Positions 1-6,697 of a stretch of DNA of 10,442 nt are shown here, piece by piece. The stretch is from positions 1 to 10,442 of the forward strand of contig DAOMGE010000063.1 in assembly GCA_035430165.1 (NCBI GenBank). Direction: 5' to 3'. Numbering within the stretch: the first letter of the stretch is position 1; every line of letters begins with the position of its first letter. Under the pieces are notes generated by a model, which was not told the DNA's origin, did no database searches, and saw only the letters and a list, made by a program, of their open reading frames with translations. A program made the position numbers and the translations under genes. The DNA is from UBA7239 sp035430165. Its GTDB lineage: Bacteria > Pseudomonadota > Gammaproteobacteria > Pseudomonadales > UBA7239.

Positions 1-335
1 GAGGTGTTAACCATGTCGATAGCAATGTGGCTTTGTGTAGCGCCCAGGTTGTACCACGCTTCCGTGAAATCCGGTTTTATCCGGACAGCATTTGCCAGAT
101 CGCGTTCGGCACGTATGTAGTCACGCTGGTAAACCGCGTCTTTTGCGTCTTCGTAGGATTGCCAGGCGGCTTCAGGAATGTCGGGATTTCGTGGTTTGGC
201 AGGCGCTGGCGAACTCTGTTGCTGCGGATGGTTTTTTACAAATTCCGCAGCGGTTTCAATGTGCTCTTCCTTGCTTTTGTAGTAGTAGATTGCGGCAGCA
301 GCAATCAGGATGATGACGGTTAACAGGTGTCGCAT
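1..335 (-). CDS. Membrane-anchored TPR protein, N-terminal part (runs off left edge)
   Basis: This reading frame is open from an ATG at 335 to the left edge, giving 111 residues with no stop in the window, so the gene is partial. Residues 4-19 are a hydrophobic segment (LLTVIILIAAAAIYYY) followed by lysines, which fits a single N-terminal membrane anchor or uncleaved signal. A linker rich in Gln, Ser, Pro and Ala spans about 37-55. From about residue 57 the sequence looks like tetratricopeptide repeats: one repeat with A-x-Y-x-x-x-D-Y-x-x-A and a closing IKPDF, then the start of a second with EAWYNLG. TPR proteins are protein-protein scaffolds, here presumably facing the periplasm. The start is well supported by a perfect AGGAGG 7 nt upstream. 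The specific role and partner are unknown. No homologue can be named from this fragment. Confidence 0.75.
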   Translation of the reverse strand, partial: MRHLLTVIILIAAAAIYYYKSKEEHIETAAEFVKNHPQQQSSPAPAKPRNPDIPEAAWQSYEDAKDAVYQRDYIRAERDLANAVRIKPDFTEAWYNLGATQSHIAIDMVNT

Positions 336-342
336 GATGAAA

Positions 343-348
343 CCTCCT
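343..348 (-). promoter_or_regulatory. Perfect Shine-Dalgarno site of the TPR gene
   Basis: AGGAGG on the minus strand, 7 nt upstream of the ATG at 335. It is the strongest ribosome-binding site in the window and fixes the start of the TPR gene, which is otherwise seen only as a fragment. Confidence 0.8.
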
Positions 349-351
349 TGT

Positions 352-369
352 TGCCGGCCTCGGCCGGCA
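352..369 (-). other. GC-rich hairpin between the DUF2062 and TPR genes
   Basis: A perfect 7-bp stem, TGCCGGC / GCCGGCA, closes a 4-nt loop (CTCG read on the plus strand, CGAG on the minus). It lies 20 nt past the DUF2062 stop and ends 3 nt before the TPR Shine-Dalgarno site. No T-run follows on either strand, so it is not a classic intrinsic terminator. It may separate the two genes at the RNA level, stabilise the upstream 3' end, or affect access to the adjacent ribosome-binding site. The structure is directly visible; the role is inference. Confidence 0.55.
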
Positions 370-389
370 TAAGCACGGAGCGTGATCGG

Positions 390-971
390 CTAGAGGCCCG
401 GATGGGTTGCTTTCAGGCGTTTCAGTTGGCGCGCATTCCAGGTGCGGATGACATGCCAGCGCCAGAAAAGCTGGATCAGAAAATAACTGGCAATCCCCAC
501 AGCCAATCCCAGCGTTACCGAACCCAGCATAAACGGTTGCCACACACGTTCAAACAGGTGCCAGAAAGTTGAAACCTTGTCGCCAAGTGAACCTGAGCCT
601 TCCCAGTCGAATTGCATCAATTGCCTGACATGTGTTGTGCGTGTTCCTGGCATGACCCACAGGCCAATCTTGAGTGCAGCAAATGCCAGGGGCGGGATCG
701 TTACCGGATTGATCAGCCATACCAGAGTGATGGAAATGGGCAAATTGGCCCGTATCCAGACGGCTATGAAAGCCGATGTGATCATGTGGCACGGAAATAC
801 CATCAGCGTGATGCTGGTAAAGAAGGCGGCAAAGAACGCACGCGAGACGCTGTGGCGATTGAGGTGCCAGAGGTTGGCGTCATGGATGCGATCACCCAGA
901 GGTCCCAAAACACCACTGTTCTTGATCGAGGCCGAAGCCGAAGCCAGTTTTCGGAAGAATTTTTTTGCCAT
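390..971 (-). CDS. DUF2062 family inner-membrane protein
   Basis: A 193-residue protein from the ATG at 971 (MAKKFF). The frame can be extended 6 codons to a TTG at 989, but neither start has a clear Shine-Dalgarno, and MAKKF with a basic N-terminus suits the family better. The DUF2062 pattern is clear: LG..I.D..LW.LNR.SVSRA at about 23-45, then hydrophobic segments around 46-73, the conserved R-A-NLPIS...W.INPVT at about 74-91, and a final hydrophobic stretch about 148-170 followed by a basic tail. DUF2062 proteins are small polytopic membrane proteins, and I know of no settled biochemical function for them. The gene lies 75 nt beyond the hydrolase stop, past a strong stem-loop, so it may be a separate transcription unit. 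Family assignment is confident; function is unknown. Confidence 0.85.
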   Translation of the reverse strand: MAKKFFRKLASASASIKNSGVLGPLGDRIHDANLWHLNRHSVSRAFFAAFFTSITLMVFPCHMITSAFIAVWIRANLPISITLVWLINPVTIPPLAFAALKIGLWVMPGTRTTHVRQLMQFDWEGSGSLGDKVSTFWHLFERVWQPFMLGSVTLGLAVGIASYFLIQLFWRWHVIRTWNARQLKRLKATHPGL

Positions 972-1015
972 GGAAACCGCAGCAGGCAATCAATTATGGG
1001 AACTCATTATCCACA

Positions 1016-1048
1016 AATCGGGTGGCAGTGCACCTGTGCCAGCCGATT
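1016..1048 (-). terminator. Strong stem-loop at the hydrolase stop codon, possible terminator
   Basis: Arms AATCGG-x-TGGCA (1016-1027) and TGCCA-x-CCGATT (1037-1048) pair over 11 bp with a single mismatch (1022/1042) around a 9-nt loop. The base of the stem includes two bases of the hydrolase TAA stop (1047-1049). The position at the end of the eight-gene run suits transcript termination or 3'-end protection. On the minus strand only three Ts follow before GTGG, so intrinsic termination would be weak. The structure is seen in the sequence; the terminator role is inferred from position. Confidence 0.5.
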
Positions 1049-2087
1049 ACTGCTGTGGATAGTTCGCCGCTGATCCCAAAAAATCGTTCAGGGCTGCCAT
1101 GACGGCTGCAGGATTTTCTTCGGGAATGAAGTGGCCGCTGTTGATGCCCACACACTGCAGGCTGACAAACGGTGCTGCGATGCTGTCGCTGTAGGGATCG
1201 CCACCTGGCTGGTAGTGATCAAGGGGCTGCCCGTCCCGGAAGCCTCCGGGCAATAGCATGGGCGTGTAAAGGTAGAGGGTGGGTGCGGTAATCGTCTTGC
1301 CGAGATCCTCAGGTGCAAAACAGATGGCGGTGCGATAGTCGGGATGACGGAATGGCCCGCCGGGGTGTTGCCAGATAGTGCGGCATTCATCCGCACTGGA
1401 CGCCCGCCAGCTGCCATCAGTGGCTTGCCGATAAAACGGCAGTGCATCGCGGTACAGCGACACGGAGGCAGCTTGTGTGCCGGCCTGCGACAGGTTGTCG
1501 ATATAGTGCTGCAATGACGACGCATCACACCAGTCGAGCCCTGGCAGCGGCTGCAGGGGGAAGGGAGATACAACACCATCGGGATAGCTGGCCGCTTCAC
1601 CGGCAAAACACCAGCGAATAAAACTTTCATAGCCCTGCGCAAAAAAAGTTTCTGCCCAGCCAGGCACCTTGGCCCACAAGCCGTGCGCAGCCCAGTGTGG
1701 CCAGTGGGTCGTGGAGCAATCGATGAGACAGAGTTTTTTCACACGTTGCGGAAAATCGATAGCGAATTTGAATGCAATCATGCCGCCCCAGTCGTGACCG
1801 GCGATGTGTGCGCTGTCAATGTGCAAGGCATCGAGCAATGATGCGATGTCAGCGGCAAGTTGCGATCTGGAAAACGGGTAACCGGATTTTTCAGACTGAC
1901 CAAAGCCTCGTAAGTCCGGTGCAATCACGCGAAAATATTTTGCCAATTCTGGCATCACCTTGTGCCAGCAATGAGACGTTTGCGGCCAGCCATGAATCAA
2001 CAGCAGCGGTTCACCACTGCCTGCTTCCAGATAATGAATATTCAGGCGCTCTGTACGGATGTGGTGACTTTGCATGATGGCATTCAC
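1047..2087 (-). CDS. Alpha/beta hydrolase, epoxide hydrolase / dehalogenase-like
   Basis: A 346-residue alpha/beta-hydrolase-fold protein with no signal peptide, so probably cytoplasmic. It shows HGWPQ at 32-36 (oxyanion-hole loop), APDLRGFGQS at 56-65, and a nucleophile elbow AGHDWGG at 96-102 with Asp99 in place of serine. This marks the Asp-nucleophile branch containing epoxide hydrolases and haloalkane/haloacid dehalogenases. The probable catalytic His is H319 in SGHFIPEENP. The lid is about 130-225. Between the strand PTLYLY (269-274) and the catalytic His there is an extended Gly/Pro/Asp-rich stretch, and the usual G-x-x-D acid is not in its normal place. The GTG start at 2087 overlaps the yejF stop as GTGA, implying translational coupling; an ATG at 2075 is the alternative. 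The substrate is unknown. Linkage to a peptide importer might mean it acts on imported compounds, which is inference. Confidence 0.85.
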   Translation of the reverse strand: MNAIMQSHHIRTERLNIHYLEAGSGEPLLLIHGWPQTSHCWHKVMPELAKYFRVIAPDLRGFGQSEKSGYPFSRSQLAADIASLLDALHIDSAHIAGHDWGGMIAFKFAIDFPQRVKKLCLIDCSTTHWPHWAAHGLWAKVPGWAETFFAQGYESFIRWCFAGEAASYPDGVVSPFPLQPLPGLDWCDASSLQHYIDNLSQAGTQAASVSLYRDALPFYRQATDGSWRASSADECRTIWQHPGGPFRHPDYRTAICFAPEDLGKTITAPTLYLYTPMLLPGGFRDGQPLDHYQPGGDPYSDSIAAPFVSLQCVGINSGHFIPEENPAAVMAALNDFLGSAANYPQQ

Positions 2088-3724
2088 GTCGGCAGATACT
2101 CTTGCGGGATGACAGGTGAAGCCGCCAGTAATCGCCGGGTGGTTGCATGCTGCGGCGTATTGAAAACCTGCGCGCAGCTACCGGATTCGATAATCTGGCC
2201 CGCGTCCATTACCAGCACGCGATCGGCGATCTTGCGTACCACGCCGAGATCGTGCGTTATGAACAGCAGCGAGAGATCCATTTCCTGTTTCAGTTTCAGT
2301 AGCAGGGCAATGATCTGTGCCTGTGTGGACACATCCAGTGCCGATACGGCTTCATCGCAAACAATCAGGGACGGCTGCAAGGCAATGGCACGGGCAATGC
2401 CGATACGTTGGCGCTGTCCGCCGGAAAATTCGTGCGGGAAACGATTGATGCTGTCGGCAGGCAATTCCACCTTCTGCAGCAGTTCGCGTACACGGGCTTC
2501 ACGTCCGGCGGCAGTGTCTACGCCGTGGATTTCCAGCGGTTCTGCGAGTAGGCGACCAATCGTGTGACGCGGATTCAGCGATTCATTGGTGTCCTGGAAA
2601 ATCACCTGCAATTCACGGCGCAAATAGCGCAACGATTGTGCATCATGGCTTTCCAGTGTTTTACCCCGGTAGGTGATCTCGCCGCTGTCCGGTGGATCCA
2701 GAAACAGCAATGCGCGGCCAAGTGTGCTTTTGCCGCAACCGGATTCACCGACCAGGGCAAGGATTTCTCCTTGGTGGATAGTAAAACTGATGTCGCGCAA
2801 AACCTGTTGCGGTGGCGGTGTTTTCTGCAGGAATTTTTTTGGCGCTGCAAATTGCTTGCAAAGATTATGTGCGGTCAGTAGTACGGGAAGCTGTTCGACC
2901 TGTGTGTGGCGTGGCGGTACTTCACGGATGGCCGCCAACAATTCACGCGTATAAGCGTGTTGCGGTTGTGAAAAGAGGTTCGCTGTCTTGGCAATTTCAC
3001 ACACACGACCATGTTGCAACACAGCGACACGCTGGCACCACTGTGCAACGAGCGCGAGATCATGTGTGATAAAAATAATGGCCAGCTGCAGGGATTGCTG
3101 CAAATCCTGCAGTAACAGCAGCAGTTGTTGCTGGGTACTGACATCGAGCGCAGTGCTCGGCTCATCAGCAATCAGGATGTCAGGTTCGCAGGCGAGTGCC
3201 ATCGCAATCATCACGCGCTGGCACAAACCGCCAGACAACTGGTGCGGATAGGCCAGCAGGCGTTGTGCGGAATCACTGACACCGACTTTTTCCAGTAGCG
3301 CGATGCTGCGCCGTTGTATCTCCGTTGCATCAAGCGCGGGAAAATGCAGCAGGAACACTTCGGCCAGTTGTGTGCCAACGGTTTGCACCGGATTGAGTGC
3401 TGCCATCGGTTCCTGGAAAATCATCGCGATGTGTTTGCCACGGATGTGGTGTAGTGCATCGGGATCGTTGTCGATGCGGCGCTGCGCGAAATGAATTTCA
3501 CCAGACGTCATGCGCGCAGCAGGTTTTGGTAGCAACCCCATGATCGATTGCGCACAAATACTTTTGCCTGAACCGGATTCACCGACAATCGCCAGTGTCT
3601 CGCTTTTGTGCAGATCGAAAGAGACATCGTGCAATACCGTGCGATCACCGTCGTCGGTGCGAATGTTGACACTGACATTGTGCAGCGCGAGCAGGGGAGA
3701 CAAGGGATTTACGGGATTGCTCAT
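2084..3724 (-). CDS. yejF: YejF-type peptide ABC importer, double ATPase subunit
   Basis: A 546-residue protein with two fused ATP-binding domains, the architecture of YejF (about 530 residues in E. coli) and of OppD-OppF fusions. Domain 1: Walker A GESGSGKS 48-55, signature LSGGL 163-167, Walker B ILIADE 183-188, switch His221. Domain 2: Walker A GESGCGKS 326-333, signature FSGGQ 433-437, Walker B LIVCDE 453-458, His491. A linker of about 20 residues (270-290) joins them. It energises import through YejB/YejE at the cytoplasmic face of the inner membrane. The ATG at 3724 follows the yejA stop by 4 nt. An in-frame extension upstream would run into yejA and has no family resemblance, so it is rejected. 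Domain 1 carries a slightly unusual LSGGLCQR where LSGG(Q/E/M)xQR is normal. Both domains otherwise look catalytically intact. Confidence 0.92.
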   Translation of the reverse strand: MSNPVNPLSPLLALHNVSVNIRTDDGDRTVLHDVSFDLHKSETLAIVGESGSGKSICAQSIMGLLPKPAARMTSGEIHFAQRRIDNDPDALHHIRGKHIAMIFQEPMAALNPVQTVGTQLAEVFLLHFPALDATEIQRRSIALLEKVGVSDSAQRLLAYPHQLSGGLCQRVMIAMALACEPDILIADEPSTALDVSTQQQLLLLLQDLQQSLQLAIIFITHDLALVAQWCQRVAVLQHGRVCEIAKTANLFSQPQHAYTRELLAAIREVPPRHTQVEQLPVLLTAHNLCKQFAAPKKFLQKTPPPQQVLRDISFTIHQGEILALVGESGCGKSTLGRALLFLDPPDSGEITYRGKTLESHDAQSLRYLRRELQVIFQDTNESLNPRHTIGRLLAEPLEIHGVDTAAGREARVRELLQKVELPADSINRFPHEFSGGQRQRIGIARAIALQPSLIVCDEAVSALDVSTQAQIIALLLKLKQEMDLSLLFITHDLGVVRKIADRVLVMDAGQIIESGSCAQVFNTPQHATTRRLLAASPVIPQEYLPT

Positions 3725-3728
3725 GTGT

Positions 3729-5582
3729 TCACTGCCAGGTCTTGTCGACGATAGTGACCGGTGGTCCATAGGCCTTGCCAGTGCTGCGCAAGTCGCGGAT
3801 ACGGTTTTTTTCTTCCACATCAATCCAGAACAGGCCTGCACCCATGGCATCGATAGCCGAGCTGCTGGTACGGGTTGCGTATTTCGATTGCAAGGCAGCG
3901 TCTTGCGGTAATTTTATCCAGGACCAGTAGGCTTCACGAAAATAGGGCACCTTGAACAGCGGGATGAAAGCCGCGCTGTCATACACTTTCTGCTCCATCT
4001 GGTGCGCAAGTTCAACCCGTACGGATTTGTCGAATTCAGCACGATATTGTTCGATAAGTTTGTCCATGGCCGGATCCGCATAGTTCACAATATTGTTATT
4101 TTGCGGTTTGTTGGCATTTTCTGAATGAAAGAACTGACGGTATTCCGGTGACAATCCGCCACTGCTCCAGCCCAGTGCGGCAATCTGGTGTTTTTTCTCC
4201 AGTACCTGTTTAAAAAAAGCGGAGCTGTCCAGCAATTGCAGTTGCAACTCAATGCCGGCTTTTTTCGCTTCTTCCTTGAGTATGGATAACCGGTCTGTAT
4301 GCTCGGGTCTGCCATAACTGAGCACCAGACTCAGGCGCTGGCCGTTTTTCATGCGGATGCCGTCATTGTCCAGCGTATTCCAGCCTGCCGCTTCCAGCAG
4401 TTTCACGGCGTGGGAAATGTCAAAGTTGCGCGGTTTGATGCTGTCGTTGTCGTATTCGCCGTAGCCAACACTCAGCCGTTCCAGGCGAGCGTAGTCACCG
4501 TGCAGGACGGTGTTGATCACCTTGTCGCAATCCATGGCGTAGGCAATCGCCTCACGCACCTTGCTGTCATCCAGCGGTGGTGTGCTCATGTTCAGCCACA
4601 AACCTTGTGGTGATTGTGGCATGTCGTTGTAGAACCAGAGCTTTTGCAAATAGCCCTTGTCGAACAATTCTCCCTTGGCCTTGTTGTGCCAGAAATCCGG
4701 TAGCGTCAGGCTGAATCCGTCCAGCTCACCCTTTTCAAAATATTGCCAGGCGATGTTGCTGTCACGGATGACTTTCACATGAATGCGGTCCGGATTGAAA
4801 CGGTGCCGATAGTAGGGCTTGTCATTGGCCCACCAGTTGGCAATGCGTTCGAATTCCACATATTTGCCTTTGCGCACGTCAGCGACTTTGTAAGCTGCCG
4901 TCCCGGGTTCTGGCAACCAGTTGTAGTCACGCACCCAGTTTTCTGTCAGCTTGTGGAAATGCCTTGGCACGGGATTCAGGTTTACCTGCTCCATCAGTAA
5001 TTCATCATCCGGTTTTGCATTGGCAGAAATCACGGCGATGGTGTAATCGTCGTATTTGATGACGTCGACAATTTGCGTGCTGTAATGTTCATTGTAAAAA
5101 GGAGCCACAATGAATTTCGAACGCATGAATTCGAGGCAGAAAATATAATCATCGGCAGTGACTTTTTCGCCATCGGACCACCGTGCATCCGGATCCAGCC
5201 TGAAGTAAACCGTCTTATGGTCGTGCCCGAAAGCCCAGTGCGTGGCGAGTGCCGGAATCGGTTTCAATGTGTTGGGGTGACGATCGAGCAGGCTCATGTT
5301 GAGTGCGCGCATATAACCGGCAAAGCTGCCGTTCGAATCGGGGCCGACCAGTCGCAGGGTCAGTGGAAAACTTTGCACGTATTCGCGCAAGGTGCCGCCG
5401 CGTCTGGCAGCCGGATCCGCAAATTCCGGATCACTGTTGTTGGTTTGCCATTGCAGGTCAGTTGGCAACGGCGTTGTCGATACGGGATACGGGGCAAGAT
5501 TTTTCTGGATGATAATTTGCGTGTTTGCAGTCTCATGTTTCTGGCAAGCACTTACCAGCAACAAGGAAAACAATAGCATCAT
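3729..5582 (-). CDS. yejA: YejA-type peptide-binding protein, predicted lipoprotein
   Basis: A 617-residue family-5 extracellular solute-binding protein, close to the length of E. coli YejA (about 600). It captures oligopeptides, or microcin C-like peptide conjugates in E. coli, for YejB/E/F. Family features include RGGTLREYVQSFPLTLRLVGPDSN at about 61-84, ALATHW 111-116, RWSDGEKVTADDY 134-146, PGTAAYKV 226-233, and VREAIAYAMD 342-351. The N-terminus is MMLLFSLLLVSAC, a short hydrophobic stretch ending in a lipobox (LVSA/C) with Cys13, so it should be lipid-anchored. The +2 residue is Gln, not Asp, which in enterobacterial sorting rules would send it to the outer membrane. Two adjacent ATGs (5582, 5579) fit. 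The frame is open further upstream to 5714, but that part overlaps yejE and lacks a signal peptide. It lies third in the yej cluster, after yejE and a repeat element, and 4 nt before yejF. Confidence 0.9.
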   Translation of the reverse strand: MMLLFSLLLVSACQKHETANTQIIIQKNLAPYPVSTTPLPTDLQWQTNNSDPEFADPAARRGGTLREYVQSFPLTLRLVGPDSNGSFAGYMRALNMSLLDRHPNTLKPIPALATHWAFGHDHKTVYFRLDPDARWSDGEKVTADDYIFCLEFMRSKFIVAPFYNEHYSTQIVDVIKYDDYTIAVISANAKPDDELLMEQVNLNPVPRHFHKLTENWVRDYNWLPEPGTAAYKVADVRKGKYVEFERIANWWANDKPYYRHRFNPDRIHVKVIRDSNIAWQYFEKGELDGFSLTLPDFWHNKAKGELFDKGYLQKLWFYNDMPQSPQGLWLNMSTPPLDDSKVREAIAYAMDCDKVINTVLHGDYARLERLSVGYGEYDNDSIKPRNFDISHAVKLLEAAGWNTLDNDGIRMKNGQRLSLVLSYGRPEHTDRLSILKEEAKKAGIELQLQLLDSSAFFKQVLEKKHQIAALGWSSGGLSPEYRQFFHSENANKPQNNNIVNYADPAMDKLIEQYRAEFDKSVRVELAHQMEQKVYDSAAFIPLFKVPYFREAYWSWIKLPQDAALQSKYATRTSSSAIDAMGAGLFWIDVEEKNRIRDLRSTGKAYGPPVTIVDKTWQ

Positions 5583-5590
5583 GCACCAAA

Positions 5591-5640
5591 ACCCTCTCAC
5601 GTAACGGGGAGAGGGTGGCGCGCAGCGCCTGGAGAGGGTA
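5591..5640. repeat. GAGAGGG palindromic intergenic repeat (REP-like)
   Basis: Read on the plus strand: ACCCTCTC (5591-5598), a 10-nt spacer, GAGAGGGT (5609-5616), a compact hairpin GGCGC-GCA-GCGCC (5617-5629), then a second GAGAGGGT (5632-5639). The first two arms form a perfect 8-bp stem. The layout CCCTCTC...GAGAGGG-TGGCGCG..GCGCC-x-G-x-GAGGG matches a type of short palindromic repeat that is widespread between genes in Proteobacteria. Here it sits inside an otherwise tightly packed operon, between yejE and yejA. No other clean copy is visible in the window; a decayed one may lie near 10291-10363. Confidence 0.7.
5592..5598 (-). promoter_or_regulatory. yejA ribosome-binding site inside a repeat arm
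   Basis: On the minus strand GAGAGGG ends 9 nt before the yejA ATG at 5582 and is the only purine-rich Shine-Dalgarno candidate there. It is also the last arm of the palindromic repeat, so it can pair with either of two upstream CCCTCTC copies (5609-5615 and 5632-5638). The RBS role is inferred from sequence and spacing. Confidence 0.5.
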
Positions 5641-5653
5641 TCAGTGCACCACA

Positions 5654-6697
5654 TTATTCGTACACCGTATGCGTTTTTGGATCGAAGGCTTCGCGAAGCG
5701 CCTCGCCAATCCACGTGACCAGGACCAATACCAGAATCATCGCAGTGACGACGGAACCGAGTATCCAGCCGTTATCGAGGCGGGCAATGCCTTCGCGCAA
5801 TAATTCACCCCAACTCGGCGTGGGCGGTGGCAAACCAAAGCCCAGGTAATCCAGTGCAGTGAGTGAGGTGATGCCGCCAGCAATCGAAAACGGTGCGAAG
5901 GTAATCAGCAATGACCGTGTATTCGGCAAGATATGTTGCGTGATGATGCGCCAATTGCTGGCACCTTGTGCGCGGGCGGCAAGCACATAGGTGCGTGCCT
6001 TTTCCTTGTAACTGGCGGTGCGCATGTACCAGGTCATGGCTGTCCAGTCGAAAAATACCATGATGCCGATCAGTACCCAGAAACCCGGTCTCATGATGGA
6101 GGCGACAATCATGATGACGTACAGCGTTGGCACGGATGACCAGATCTCGATAATGCGCTGCATGATGAGATCAAATTTGCCACCGTAAAAACCCATGGCG
6201 CAGCCGACCAGTGTGCCAATGGCATAATTGCACAGCAGTAACAGGATGCTGAACGCCATCGACAGGCGGAAGCCGTACAACAGGCGTGCAGCAATGTCGC
6301 GTCCCGCACCGTCACTGCCGAGAAAATGCCGGTGCTCGATAGAGGGGTGTAGCGGCGGGAATTGGCCGGCAATCGCATCACTTTCGAACGCATTCCAGGG
6401 TATCAGGGGCATCACCAGCCAGTCGCCGTTATTTTCTGCGAGGATTTTTTTCTGCAGTGCCCTGTAGTCAGTTTCGCCGGGAGAATCGAGTCCGAAAACA
6501 GTACCGGGCAATACGGCGCCGTATGTCGGAAAATAGAAATGTTGCCGGTAATGCACGACAAGGGCGCGATTGCTCGCCAGCAGCTCTGCGCCGATGCTCA
6601 GGACGAGCAGGAACGCGAGGGCAATGGCTGAATAAAATCCACGCGGATGTTGGCGAAATCGCTGCCACTGTTTGCGTGTTTGCGGATGCAGTTTCAT
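5654..6697 (-). CDS. yejE: YejE-type peptide ABC importer permease
   Basis: A 347-residue inner-membrane permease of the DppC/OppC class, very near the size of E. coli YejE (341). After a basic cytoplasmic N-terminus comes TM1 at about 22-41, then the long periplasmic insert typical of YejE (about 42-135, including PLIPWNAFESDAIAGQFPPLHPS). The core follows, with HFLGSDGAGRDIAARLLYGFRLS at 124-146, further TM segments about 148-170, 190-220 and 262-290, and a last one about 312-330. The EAA coupling loop is at about 237-259 (YVLAARAQGASNWRIITQHILPN, G at 245), which docks on YejF. The ATG at 6697 overlaps the yejB stop as ATGA. A GGAG lies about 10 nt upstream of the ATG, so it may both couple and reinitiate. 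With YejB it forms the transmembrane channel. Confidence 0.93.
   Translation of the reverse strand: MKLHPQTRKQWQRFRQHPRGFYSAIALAFLLVLSIGAELLASNRALVVHYRQHFYFPTYGAVLPGTVFGLDSPGETDYRALQKKILAENNGDWLVMPLIPWNAFESDAIAGQFPPLHPSIEHRHFLGSDGAGRDIAARLLYGFRLSMAFSILLLLCNYAIGTLVGCAMGFYGGKFDLIMQRIIEIWSSVPTLYVIMIVASIMRPGFWVLIGIMVFFDWTAMTWYMRTASYKEKARTYVLAARAQGASNWRIITQHILPNTRSLLITFAPFSIAGGITSLTALDYLGFGLPPPTPSWGELLREGIARLDNGWILGSVVTAMILVLVLVTWIGEALREAFDPKTHTVYE

Larger units (their letters stand above)
5582..5651. repeat. 7-bp direct repeat flanking the palindromic repeat
   Basis: TGCACCA occurs at 5582-5588 and again at 5645-5651, immediately on either side of the GAGAGGG element and 63 nt apart. This looks like a target-site duplication. 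Removing one copy plus the element would leave yejE and yejA 8 nt apart, in line with the rest of the operon. The repeat extends no further on either side, so it is exactly 7 bp. The duplication is visible; the insertion history is inference. Confidence 0.5.

Noticed and set aside
993..1011. GATAAT and CATAAT on the minus strand as a promoter for the DUF2062 gene.
   Set aside because: No TGn extension or usable -35 box sits at the right distance for either, so I cannot separate them from chance A/T-rich words.
577..1062. Plus-strand open frame of about 160 codons opposite the DUF2062 gene.
   Set aside because: The minus strand encodes a recognisable DUF2062 protein there; the plus frame has no family features and is a shadow.
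1962..2567. Plus-strand open frame of about 200 codons opposite the hydrolase/yejF junction.
   Set aside because: Its translation is rich in Ser, Cys and Arg, as expected for an antisense shadow, and it spans two well-supported minus-strand genes.
2084..3724. DEAVSALD instead of DEPTSALD in the second ATPase domain of YejF as a sign of a dead site.
   Set aside because: DEAVSALD is common in OppF-type domains, and the catalytic Asp/Glu, Walker A lysine and switch His are all present.
3725..3850. N-terminal extension of yejF by 42 codons.
   Set aside because: It lies inside yejA in another frame, has no ABC-domain resemblance, and the ATG at 3724 gives the normal N-terminus.
5591..5640. The repeat as a CRISPR unit or rho-independent terminator.
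   Set aside because: There is only one unit with no regular spacers, and no T-run follows the stems on the minus strand.
5583..5714. N-terminal extension of yejA by 44 codons.
   Set aside because: It crosses the repeat element and overlaps yejE, and would bury the lipoprotein signal behind a basic, Cys-containing segment.
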